Shown here piece after piece: positions 6,637 to 14,562 of a stretch of 18,851 bases of DNA. Origin of the DNA: Saprospiraceae bacterium (GTDB lineage: Bacteria; Bacteroidota; Bacteroidia; Chitinophagales; Saprospiraceae); NCBI GenBank assembly GCA_020852155.1, contig JADZBJ010000286.1, positions 1 through 18,851 on the forward strand, read 5' to 3'. The notes beneath the pieces are model-generated. The model was not told where the DNA came from. It did no database searches and worked only from the letters and a program-made list of their open reading frames with translations. A program made the position numbers and the translations under genes. Each line of letters begins with the position of its first letter. Within the stretch, counting starts at the first letter, position 1.

Positions 6637-9378
6637 ATGCTCCGCCACATCTTTATCCTGCTTTTCCTCCTGCCTCACCTCATTTCAGCACAGTCAAACC
6701 CCTACCCTGCCAGTTTTGAACCCAGGGGGTTTGGCGGAGGCGGTTATACATACAGCCCGGCGATTAGTCCGCACAACAGCGACCACCTGTTTTTGGTGTG
6801 CGACATGGGCGGGGTCTATCGCTCCACCGATCAGGGCTATACTTGGCGCATGATTCCGAACGACCAATTAACCAGCACTGTAAAAGGAAAAATCCAGTTC
6901 ACCTCCGACCCGAATCTTCTCTTTGCCGTAGGGCGTACCCGCAACCTCCAAAGCGATCCGTGGTACAAAGGCGGATTGGTGCGCAGTCAGGACGGCGGGG
7001 CGACGTGGGCGGCCATGCCTGACCCAACATCTTCAGGGGTACATCGCCTTGAGGTTGACCCTGGCAGCACACAGCGCATGTTGCTGAATGAATACAATCA
7101 ACTCTTTTTCACGAACGATGGCGGCGCTTCATGGAACGTCGTTTGGCATCCCGCCAGCGACCAAATGTGGCTGGGCGGCGTGTTCTGGTCAGGCGATACC
7201 ATCCTGGTGGGTACTCACGACGGATTATTAGCATCGTATGACGGGGGCAATAATTTCAACCTCGAAAATCACGCGGGATTGCCTGCGGGTTCGGGCATTT
7301 ACCACCTGAGTGGCGGTCGTTCAGGCGATTATATCAGGTTGTTTATCGTTACAGCGCCCATTGACCAACTTTATGCCTGGATCGAACCCCGAAACCTGAA
7401 AGGACAACTCACCGGCGCATTTCGGATGGATTACACTACCGATGCCGACTGGGTAAACACCAGAAGCAATATTCCGGATAATTTCGAAATCGCCTGGGTT
7501 GATCTGTCCATCCGAAACACAGACATCATTTGGGCAGAGGGCAACGAACCCGACGATTTCCCTCATACCTGGCGCTCAACCAATGGCGGACTGACATGGC
7601 AGGATACTTACCTCACGTCAGGCAACGAAAACATCAGCACAGGATGGGCCGGCAGCGAAGGCCCGTTCTGGACACAATTTAACGGCGCGGCCTGGGGCAT
7701 TGAAGTGGCTGACCAAAACCCCGACATGATGCTGCGCGCCAGCGGTTACGGTGAAATCACCACCGACGGCGGCCAGTTCTGGCGCTCAACCTATGTACGC
7801 GATGCCGACCAGAATCCAGTCGGAACCCCTACCCTGCTCAACGCGCAATATGCCTCATCGGGCCTGGATGTTACTACGGCACATCATTTATACTGGAAAA
7901 ACAAGGCTGAATTATTCCTGAGCAACACCGACGTCGGCATGACTTATTCGCCGGATACGGGACAGACCTGGACCTGGGCGCGCAATACCTTTTTCGACTA
8001 TGGGCCGGTTGCCAACAACAACTGGTACCGCATCGCGCACAATGCCAGCCAAACCCGATTGTACGCCGCAGTCGCCAACATCAATGATATGTATTCGCCC
8101 GAACGAATCAGGGATGAAGACCTCGACGGTGCCGAAGGCTTGCTGCTGCATTCGATTGACGGTGGTTTACATTTTGATACGCTGTTCAATTTTGGTCATC
8201 CTGTTGTTTGGGTTGCTACGCATCCGGTCAACCCTGAACGCCTCTGGGTCAGCGTGGTGAACAGCCAAACCGGCGGTATTTACCGTAGTGAGACTAGCGG
8301 ACAAACCTGGCAAAAATTACTCGCCCCGCCCCGCACCGAAGGGCATCCATATAACATCGTTCCGTTCAACGACGGCGGTCTGCTGGCGACTTACGCTGCC
8401 AGAGCACAAGGCGACGGCGTGACCCTGACGGAAAGCAGCGGCGTTTTTTATTCGCCTGACGGCGGAATGACCTGGCAGGATCGCAGTGCTGCTGCCATGC
8501 GTTTTTACACGAAAGATGTCGTTGTCGATCCGACAGACTTGACTCAAAATACGTGGTACGCGACTGTTTGGGGACGTTTTAGCGTTTTTCCTGGCCCTAA
8601 TAATCAGGGCAATGGCGGATTGTACAAAACCACCGACCGGGGACTAACCTGGAAGCGCATTTTTGAACACGAACTTACGGAAAGTATCACCCTGCACCCG
8701 GACAAACCCGGGCAAGGGTTTGTTAGTGTTGAAAACGAAGGGCTGTACTATTCCGGCAACCTCAATGATGTCCAGCCGCAATTTGAAAAAGTGTCTGGAT
8801 TTCCGTTCTGGCGGCCCAAACGTGTGTTTTATGAACCAGAAAACCCCTGCGCCGTATGGATCACGACGATGGGCGGCGGTTTATGGCGCGGCGAAAACCC
8901 TGCACCACAGGCTGGTTTCAGCCTCGCGTTGTCCGGTCTGACTGCTACTTTTAGCAACACATCCTCCAATGCAGCAACCTATTTCTGGGATTTTGGCGAC
9001 GGGTTTACTTCTGCGGAAGTATCTCCTGTGCACACGTATGCGCAACAAGGGATTTACACCATCACATTGACGGCAAACAGCGCCTGCGGAACATCCATCC
9101 GAACCTACACCGTGTCGCCGACTTCAAATACCGTGCAACCCACGATGTCTGCGTCAGAGACGGTATTTCCCAATCCCAACAACGGGCAAATCAGTATCGA
9201 AGGAGTACCTCCCGGCGAATACACAGCCACGCTGTACAATATGCTCGGTATGACCGTTGACCAACAGATCATTCGCGATGGAAAAGGAAATTTTTCACAA
9301 CATTTGCCGGGGCATTATCTGCTGGCGCTTCGGTCGTTTGATGGACGAGTGTACATGGTTGATGTTGTAAAAGAGTAA
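6637..9378 (+). CDS. Secreted Asp-box (BNR) propeller protein with PKD and T9SS sorting domains
   Basis: A 913-residue protein with a signal peptide (residues 1-18, ending LISA-Q). Residues about 30-745 carry about eleven Asp-box (BNR) motifs of the form S-x-D-x-G-x-T-W, for example STDQGYTW (63-70), SQDGGATW (117-124) and TNDGGASW (159-166), then SPDTGQTW, SPDGGMTW and TTDRGLTW further on. These mark the beta-propellers of sialidase, sortilin and GH74 xyloglucanase proteins. The N-terminal GFGGGGYTYSPAISPHN followed by CDMGGVYRSTD is reminiscent of GH74, but I cannot assign catalytic residues, so the activity is open. A PKD domain (about 755-828, motif WDFGDG) and a T9SS type A sorting domain (about 838-913, FPNPNNGQISIEG) follow. 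It is a surface or extracellular protein, possibly polysaccharide-directed. Confidence 0.85.
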   Translation: MLRHIFILLFLLPHLISAQSNPYPASFEPRGFGGGGYTYSPAISPHNSDHLFLVCDMGGVYRSTDQGYTWRMIPNDQLTSTVKGKIQFTSDPNLLFAVGRTRNLQSDPWYKGGLVRSQDGGATWAAMPDPTSSGVHRLEVDPGSTQRMLLNEYNQLFFTNDGGASWNVVWHPASDQMWLGGVFWSGDTILVGTHDGLLASYDGGNNFNLENHAGLPAGSGIYHLSGGRSGDYIRLFIVTAPIDQLYAWIEPRNLKGQLTGAFRMDYTTDADWVNTRSNIPDNFEIAWVDLSIRNTDIIWAEGNEPDDFPHTWRSTNGGLTWQDTYLTSGNENISTGWAGSEGPFWTQFNGAAWGIEVADQNPDMMLRASGYGEITTDGGQFWRSTYVRDADQNPVGTPTLLNAQYASSGLDVTTAHHLYWKNKAELFLSNTDVGMTYSPDTGQTWTWARNTFFDYGPVANNNWYRIAHNASQTRLYAAVANINDMYSPERIRDEDLDGAEGLLLHSIDGGLHFDTLFNFGHPVVWVATHPVNPERLWVSVVNSQTGGIYRSETSGQTWQKLLAPPRTEGHPYNIVPFNDGGLLATYAARAQGDGVTLTESSGVFYSPDGGMTWQDRSAAAMRFYTKDVVVDPTDLTQNTWYATVWGRFSVFPGPNNQGNGGLYKTTDRGLTWKRIFEHELTESITLHPDKPGQGFVSVENEGLYYSGNLNDVQPQFEKVSGFPFWRPKRVFYEPENPCAVWITTMGGGLWRGENPAPQAGFSLALSGLTATFSNTSSNAATYFWDFGDGFTSAEVSPVHTYAQQGIYTITLTANSACGTSIRTYTVSPTSNTVQPTMSASETVFPNPNNGQISIEGVPPGEYTATLYNMLGMTVDQQIIRDGKGNFSQHLPGHYLLALRSFDGRVYMVDVVKE

Positions 9379-9412
9379 TACTTCGAACACACTACTGGAC
9401 ATTTTTTATTTC

Positions 9413-9439
9413 CCGCAGATTCCGCAGATTCCGCAAATT
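9413..9439. repeat. Tandem nonamer CCGCAGATT x3
   Basis: Units are CCGCAGATT (9413-9421), CCGCAGATT (9422-9430) and CCGCAAATT (9431-9439). They lie 35 bases after the stop codon of the BNR/PKD gene. The unit length equals that of the ATCCGCGTT pair at 606-623, and the tract again follows a gene end. Function unknown. Confidence 0.75.
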
Positions 9440-9510
9440 TTTCTCGAAATCCGTCCTTCATTCGGGCATCTTCGACCAGCATTGTGTCCTTCAAACCCTG
9501 TTATACAGAT

Positions 9511-9957
9511 ATGTTGACGACCATTATCGCCATCACATTATTTACCATCTTTCTATTTCTCTCCGGCATTCACGTATATTGGGGACTGGGCGGAAAATGG
9601 GGCAGTGGCGCTGTTATTCCCGTAAAAGACGATCATACCGAGGTTTTTATGCCCGGAATATTGCCGACATTCATCGTTGCGGCCGGGTTGCTGGGTTTCG
9701 GACTTTTGGCCCTGGACAAAGCTTTTACGTTCTATGGAACACTACCAGACTGGCTTGAATTTGTGCGCCGTCATGGTTTGTGGTTAATAGTCTTCATTTT
9801 TATGTTGCGCGCCATTGGCGAATTCAACTATGTAGGCTTTTTCAAAAAAATAAAACACACAAAATTCGCCCAAAACGACACCCGGTATTACACACCACTT
9901 TGCCTGATTATTGGCATGTTAGCCCTGGTGTTACAAATGAGTGCATCCTCTCTTTGA
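9511..9957 (+). CDS. DUF3995-like integral membrane protein
   Basis: A 148-residue hydrophobic protein with about four predicted membrane segments: residues 3-20, 50-68, a stretch around 88-103, and 128-146. The first segment leads into SGIHVYWGLGGKWG, with VIPVKDD shortly after; this resembles the conserved N-terminal signature of the DUF3995 family. No catalytic function is known for that family and I propose none. The ATG at 9511 is chosen over an in-frame GTG at 9484 because the first membrane helix begins right after it. It is followed after 15 bases by a HExxH protein gene, so the two are probably co-transcribed. Confidence 0.75.
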   Translation: MLTTIIAITLFTIFLFLSGIHVYWGLGGKWGSGAVIPVKDDHTEVFMPGILPTFIVAAGLLGFGLLALDKAFTFYGTLPDWLEFVRRHGLWLIVFIFMLRAIGEFNYVGFFKKIKHTKFAQNDTRYYTPLCLIIGMLALVLQMSASSL

Positions 9958-9972
9958 TTTCTTTCTTCACAA

Positions 9973-11070
9973 ATGCGCATTTCCAACCAAATCCCCTTCC
10001 TGAAATTCCAAAATTGCCTTGCCCTGTTGCTGCTCCTGACATTTCAAGGCGTTACCGCCCAAACCATTGACGACGCAGCGCTGGTGGCCTATTTCAAAAT
10101 CACCGACAACCTGCGTCAGGGGAATAAACTGGATTCCTTGACGTGGCAATCGTTTTTGAATATTGAAGGCAACAGGCTCTACCTGAAAAACCAAAACGCG
10201 GGCGACAAATACTGGCAGCGATACAGGAAATACATGGAAATCGTGTACAGGCCGCAAAATGATTCGCTGTTGCAAGTGCAACTCCAAAATCCTGAAAAAT
10301 ACTGGCTGACATACATGATCAATCAGTACAAAAAACATGAACCTGCTCTAAGGCAGCACCAGCAAGCCATCATGGCCAACAAGGCGCGTTATCTTGATTC
10401 GGCTTATCATCATTGCCATGAATGGCTGCCAGCCAAACTCCGAAAAAGAACCAACGACTGCCAGTTTTACCTTACGGCCCTGAACAATGACGCCGTAGCC
10501 GAAGAATCGGCCATTATACTGACGATCTGGAGCGCCTATCATTTTGATAAAGAAGCATACGGAGCATTGGCTGGTCATGAACTGCACCACGTGCTGAGAA
10601 AACCCCGGCAATATAAACTCCATCCGGCCGACACGGCCATTATGCAGGTGCTGGAACTCATTATCTCGGTAGGCGTCCCCGATTTGATGGATAAAAAACT
10701 GACCATGCGGCCTGGCTTCCCGGATGAATTGAAATTCGGTGAATTCATGCTGGAAAGCGGGCGTCAGACACTGGCGCAATTGGACACCTTACTGATGGGT
10801 CTGGCGGTAAATCAGCGCACAATCACGCTCGACGACATCAATACATTTGCGCCAATGAGCGGGCATATTCCCGGATTTTACATGACAGACATTATGCTTC
10901 GAAACGGTTTCAAAAAGGAAATTATCAACTCGGCTCAAAATCCATTTCGATTTTTTAACACTTACTACAAAGCGGCGCAGCAAGACAGTCAGCAGTCCTA
11001 CATACTTTCGGATAAAAGCATAAAATATTTGAAAATGCTGGAAAAACGTAATCCGCTACTGAAAAAATGA
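9973..11070 (+). CDS. Exported putative zinc metallopeptidase (DUF5700-like, HExxH)
   Basis: A 365-residue protein with a signal peptide (hydrophobic core about residues 12-24, cleavage near VTAQ). The central motif is GHELHH, giving His202-Glu203-x-x-His206, the zinc-binding and catalytic signature of gluzincin-type peptidases. Its organisation, with a long helical N-terminal part, HExxH at mid-protein and then a helix and a GVPDLMD segment, resembles DUF5700 and related predicted peptidases. A third ligand is uncertain: Glu228 is possible, and at residue 233, where such proteins often have Glu before Gly, there is Val. It would act in the periplasm or at the cell surface. The gene is likely co-transcribed with the DUF3995 gene 15 bases upstream. 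The family assignment is from memory of motif layout. Confidence 0.65.
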   Translation: MRISNQIPFLKFQNCLALLLLLTFQGVTAQTIDDAALVAYFKITDNLRQGNKLDSLTWQSFLNIEGNRLYLKNQNAGDKYWQRYRKYMEIVYRPQNDSLLQVQLQNPEKYWLTYMINQYKKHEPALRQHQQAIMANKARYLDSAYHHCHEWLPAKLRKRTNDCQFYLTALNNDAVAEESAIILTIWSAYHFDKEAYGALAGHELHHVLRKPRQYKLHPADTAIMQVLELIISVGVPDLMDKKLTMRPGFPDELKFGEFMLESGRQTLAQLDTLLMGLAVNQRTITLDDINTFAPMSGHIPGFYMTDIMLRNGFKKEIINSAQNPFRFFNTYYKAAQQDSQQSYILSDKSIKYLKMLEKRNPLLKK

Positions 11071-11184
11071 CCAAGCATTTTCTGTCAAAAATTGCCCTCT
11101 TTAGTGACATTCCTCACCCCTTCGGTGTACCTTGGCTGCCGACCTTGGCCCAAAGGGAATTTTTCATTTTAAAAAACTTTTGCG

Positions 11185-13035
11185 ATGTTTGAGCCAGCTA
11201 AAACTACTTTTCAAATGACAGCCAATAACGAATTGACCAAGTGGGTCGAGCTCATGACCCAACATTTCCAGCCAAAGAACGTACACTGGTGTACAGGTTC
11301 GCAGGAAGAGTACGATGGCCTGTGTCAACTACTGGTGGACAAAGGCACATTTATCAAACTTAATCCCGAAAAAAGACCTAACAGTTTCGCCTGTTTCAGT
11401 GATCCAAGCGACGTAGCCCGTGTTGAAGACCGCACCTACATTTGCAGTCGCAGGAAGGAAGATGCGGGTCCGACCAACAACTGGATGGATCCCAAAGAAA
11501 TGAAAGGCATCCTGGAAGACCTGACCAAAGGCGCCATGAGCGGCCGTACGATGTACGTGATTCCGTTTTGCATGGGTCCGGTCGGCTCCAAACTTTCCCG
11601 TTATGGTATTCAGATTACGGACTCTGAATATGTCGTCATCAACATGAAAATCATGACTCGCATGGGCAGCGAGATCATGCCTTATCTGGATGATGATACC
11701 GTTAAATGTGTTCACACCAACGGCGCACCACTTAAGCCGGGACAGGAAGACGTTAAATGGCCTTGTAATCCGACCGTCAAATACATCAGCCACTTCCCGG
11801 ATGATCGCCTGATTATTTCCTATGGTAGCGGTTACGGCGGCAATGCCCTGCTGGGTAAAAAATGCTTCGCACTGCGTATTGCCAGCGTCATGGGCCGCGA
11901 AGAAGGCTGGCTGGCCGAACACATGCTGATCCTTGGCGTAGAATCGCCGGAAAAGGAAAAGAGTTACATCGCTGCGGCATTCCCCAGCGCTTGTGGCAAA
12001 ACCAACTTCGCCATGCTGATCCCGCCCAAAGCAATGGACGGCTGGAAAGTTACCACCGTCGGCGACGATATCGCCTGGATTCACAAAGGAGATGATGGCA
12101 AATTATACGACATCAACCCGGAGGCGGGCTATTTCGGTGTAGCGCCCGGTACCAATGTGAAAACCAATCCGAACGCGATGGCCAGCATCAAGGCCAATAC
12201 CATCTTTACCAATGTCGGCGTCACACCTGACGGCGACGTATGGTGGGAAGGTATGAGCAAGGAAGTCCCGGAAGGCATTATGGGCTGGAACGGACAAATC
12301 TGGGATAAAAACAGCGGCAAGCCCGTCGCACACCCCAATGCGCGCTTCACGGCGCCGGCATACCAAAACCCGGTCATTGACTCCGACTGGGATAATGCCG
12401 ACGGCGTACCCATCACGGCATTCGTCTTTGGCGGTCGCCGTAGTACCGCCGTTCCGCTGGTGTACCAATCGTTCAACTGGAACTTTGGCGTTTACCTGGC
12501 CGCAACCATGGGTAGTGAAATGACTGCCGCAGCATTCGGTGAACTCGGTAAAGTACGCCGCGACCCGTTTGCCATGCTGCCTTTCCTGGGCTACCACATT
12601 GGCGACTACTTCAATCACTGGCTGCAATTCGGCCGCGACCTGCCTAATGCACCGCGTATCTTTGGCGTAAACTGGTTCCGCAAAAATGCCAATGGCGACT
12701 TTGTATGGCCGGGCTTCGGCGATAATATGCGCGTACTGAAATGGATTGTTCAACGCAGCAAAGGCCGCGCCAGCGCTGTGGAATGCCCCATCGGCTGGCG
12801 TCCGCGCTACCGCGACATGGACTGGGAGGGTATGGAAAAATTCTCTCGTGAAGATTTCTACGAGATTATGCAGTTAGACCGCGAACTCTGGAAGCAGGAA
12901 TTGCTGGGCCACGAAGAACTCTTCGAAAAAGCCTACGACCGCCTGCCCAAGGAATTCCTGTTCATGCGTGAACTGTTGCTGTCGGCCCTCTGGCGTTCAC
13001 CTGAGAAATCAAGTCTCGCGCCGGAGAGTGAGTGA
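11185..13035 (+). CDS. pckG: Phosphoenolpyruvate carboxykinase (GTP)
   Basis: A 616-residue protein, full length for the GTP-dependent PEPCK family (EC 4.1.1.32), which interconverts oxaloacetate plus GTP with PEP plus CO2 plus GDP and drives gluconeogenesis. The signature FPSACGKTNFAM contains the hyper-reactive Cys270 and the P-loop Lys272-Thr273. Other family blocks are YGSGYGGNALLGKKCFALRIAS, VGDDIAWI, GRRSTAVPLVYQSFNW and RDPFAMLPFLGYHIGDYF. No residue is obviously missing. The start is uncertain: a second in-frame ATG at 11215 gives MTANNELTKW, close to where many relatives begin, and an imperfect -7-like AACTTTTG (11175-11182) would place the transcript start after the first ATG. The stop codon lies inside an octamer repeat tract, and a strong terminator follows at 13092. 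Confidence 0.97.
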   Translation: MFEPAKTTFQMTANNELTKWVELMTQHFQPKNVHWCTGSQEEYDGLCQLLVDKGTFIKLNPEKRPNSFACFSDPSDVARVEDRTYICSRRKEDAGPTNNWMDPKEMKGILEDLTKGAMSGRTMYVIPFCMGPVGSKLSRYGIQITDSEYVVINMKIMTRMGSEIMPYLDDDTVKCVHTNGAPLKPGQEDVKWPCNPTVKYISHFPDDRLIISYGSGYGGNALLGKKCFALRIASVMGREEGWLAEHMLILGVESPEKEKSYIAAAFPSACGKTNFAMLIPPKAMDGWKVTTVGDDIAWIHKGDDGKLYDINPEAGYFGVAPGTNVKTNPNAMASIKANTIFTNVGVTPDGDVWWEGMSKEVPEGIMGWNGQIWDKNSGKPVAHPNARFTAPAYQNPVIDSDWDNADGVPITAFVFGGRRSTAVPLVYQSFNWNFGVYLAATMGSEMTAAAFGELGKVRRDPFAMLPFLGYHIGDYFNHWLQFGRDLPNAPRIFGVNWFRKNANGDFVWPGFGDNMRVLKWIVQRSKGRASAVECPIGWRPRYRDMDWEGMEKFSREDFYEIMQLDRELWKQELLGHEELFEKAYDRLPKEFLFMRELLLSALWRSPEKSSLAPESE

Positions 13036-13067
13036 GCGAATGGGTGATTGCGAGAATGAGTGAATAC
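13028..13067. repeat. Octamer tract over the pckG stop codon
   Basis: Five gapless 8-bp units: GTGAGTGA (13028-13035), GCGAATGG, GTGATTGC, GAGAATGA and GTGAATAC (to 13067). The pckG stop TGA (13033-13035) is the end of the first unit. Unit count, unit length and first unit (GTGAGTGR) match the tract at the ferredoxin stop codon (998-1037). Confidence 0.72.
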
Positions 13068-13091
13068 TAGATTCAACATCTTGATATATTT

Positions 13092-13130
13092 TGGCCCTGC
13101 CGGACGTTTTTCCGGCAGGGCCATTTCTTT
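13092..13130 (+). terminator. Strong intrinsic terminator after pckG
   Basis: A perfect 13-bp GC-rich stem, TGGCCCTGCCGGA (13092-13104) with TCCGGCAGGGCCA (13111-13123), has a 6-base loop CGTTTT and a T-rich tail. It lies 57 bases after the pckG stop and only 13 bases before the next start codon, so it also sits in the leader region of the downstream gene. Confidence 0.9.
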
Positions 13131-13136
13131 ATTGTT

Positions 13137-13643
13137 ATGAAAGTCTGCAATGTACACATCAGGCATATTTACCGCCCGCTGAGCGATTTGATTCCGCTTT
13201 TTCACACCTTGGCAACGCCTGAAGACAGGATGCTGGCGACGGACAAATGGCCAGCGATGAGATTGGACAACGGACTGCAAGTCGGTTCAAAAGGCGGGCA
13301 TGGCCCGATCAGGTATCACGTTATTGAGTTTGATCCAAAGGGGAAAGTGAATTTTCAATTTGATATGAAAGGCTTTGATGGTGGCCACTGGTTTTTACTG
13401 GTCAACCCAAATGAAAATCATACGGTACTTGTTCATACAATATTGATGAATACGTCCGGTTGGGCTACCCTCAAATGGGCATTGGCTATCCGCTGGCTGC
13501 ATGATGCGTACATCGAAGATGCTTTCGATAAGGTGGAAAATCAATTCTCGGCGCATCCCAAACAGACTCGATGGACCCTTTGGGTCAGGATATTGAGGTG
13601 GCTTATGAATGCTTCAAAAAGACCTCGTCGAACGGCCAGATGA
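13137..13643 (+). CDS. SRPBCC/START-like ligand-binding domain protein
   Basis: A 168-residue soluble protein without signal peptide or membrane helix. The pattern is of the SRPBCC (polyketide cyclase/START-like) superfamily: an N-terminal strand VCNVHIRHIYRP, a helix with LATPEDRMLATDKWPAMRL, the motif VGSKGGHGPIRYHVIEFDPKG, alternating beta strands, and a long C-terminal helix with WLHDAYIEDAFDKVE. Members bind hydrophobic ligands in a deep cavity, and no specific ligand can be read here. The C-terminus is basic (SKRPRRTAR). The ATG at 13137 is taken because the fold begins immediately. The gene starts 13 bases after the pckG terminator stem and I see no clear promoter, so its transcription is unresolved. 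Confidence 0.7.
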   Translation: MKVCNVHIRHIYRPLSDLIPLFHTLATPEDRMLATDKWPAMRLDNGLQVGSKGGHGPIRYHVIEFDPKGKVNFQFDMKGFDGGHWFLLVNPNENHTVLVHTILMNTSGWATLKWALAIRWLHDAYIEDAFDKVENQFSAHPKQTRWTLWVRILRWLMNASKRPRRTAR

Positions 13644-13786
13644 TTTCGTATAAAAACAGGCGAAAATGTAGTATTGAGTAGTAGGTTTGAAGGCAGTAAT
13701 TTTTTACCTTTTTTTATCGTATTGGTTACAAGAATCCCTTCAAAAGCCGGCATTTTCTTTACCGACAGAAATACGATATAGTCCTT

Positions 13787-14533
13787 ATGCTGCAAACCGA
13801 ACTCAGATCATTTTGGCAAAAAATATTCCGGTTTGACTGGACCTTCGGAGTATTTCTGGTACTGGCTATTTGCGTGCCTCGTTTTGTGTTGGTGCTACAC
13901 GCCAATCAAACCGCCGATTACAGTAAAATCGGATGGATCATGCTTGTTTCGGCATTAGCGCCTTTTGTATTTTTAAATAAACAAGGCCGACGGTCTATTG
14001 GAGTAGTACGGCCGCGCAATGTCACATCATTGCTGAAAGCGTTTGTTGTAGGATCTGGATTTGCATTTTTACTCTATTTCATGGGTGAAATGCTTTATGG
14101 AAACACCCTTGAAAACTGGTATGTGTACATTGGAAAGTCGTACAACATTCCAGATAACATGCCTTCAGATCAAAAACTCATCATGTTTTCCATCATGGCG
14201 CTAGTGGGTATGACATTCAGCCCGATTGGCGAAGAATTGTATTTCAGGGGCATTGTTCACGCCAGTTTTGCAAAGTCATTTGGAGAAAACAAGGCATCTG
14301 TCATGGATGCACTCGCCTTTTCAATCACACATCTGGCCCACTTCGGATTGGTATTTATCAATGACCAATGGAGGCTACTCATTATTCCGGGCTTGATTTG
14401 GGTAGCATCCATGTTTTTAGTGAGCATTTTGTTCAATTTCTTTAAAACAAAATCAGGGTCGCTGCTGGGGGCAATGGTCTGTCACGCGGCATTTAATCTG
14501 GCCATGATCTACGCGATATTTTACCTGCTTTAA
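13787..14533 (+). CDS. CPBP-family intramembrane metalloprotease (CAAX/Abi type)
   Basis: A 248-residue multi-pass membrane protein with about six hydrophobic segments. The three catalytic blocks of the CPBP (PF02517, Rce1-like glutamic protease) family are present: Glu149-Glu150-x-x-x-Arg154 in GEELYFRG, Phe178-x-x-x-His182 in FSITHLAH, and His233 in CHAAFN. The active site is therefore probably intact. Known relatives cleave prenylated CAAX proteins in eukaryotes, process or give immunity to bacteriocins, or have unknown substrates; no bacteriocin precursor is visible nearby. A transglutaminase-like membrane protein gene follows after 29 bases on the same strand, consistent with an operon. 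A TAGGTTTG (-7-like) sequence at 13682-13689 is a weak promoter candidate. Confidence 0.9.
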   Translation: MLQTELRSFWQKIFRFDWTFGVFLVLAICVPRFVLVLHANQTADYSKIGWIMLVSALAPFVFLNKQGRRSIGVVRPRNVTSLLKAFVVGSGFAFLLYFMGEMLYGNTLENWYVYIGKSYNIPDNMPSDQKLIMFSIMALVGMTFSPIGEELYFRGIVHASFAKSFGENKASVMDALAFSITHLAHFGLVFINDQWRLLIIPGLIWVASMFLVSILFNFFKTKSGSLLGAMVCHAAFNLAMIYAIFYLL

Positions 14534-14562
14534 TTGTGATAAACAGCACTCAACCCTGATTT

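Noticed and set aside
6539..6853. 104-codon plus-strand frame before and inside the BNR/PKD gene
   Set aside because: It is out of frame with the propeller gene, overlaps its signal-peptide region and has no signature.
11329..12084. 251-codon minus-strand frame inside pckG
   Set aside because: It is antisense to the conserved PEPCK core and its composition (His/Asp/Gly-rich) is typical of reverse-frame artefacts.
12103..12753. 216-codon minus-strand frame inside pckG
   Set aside because: Same reason: complete overlap with an essential conserved gene and no domain or start signal of its own.
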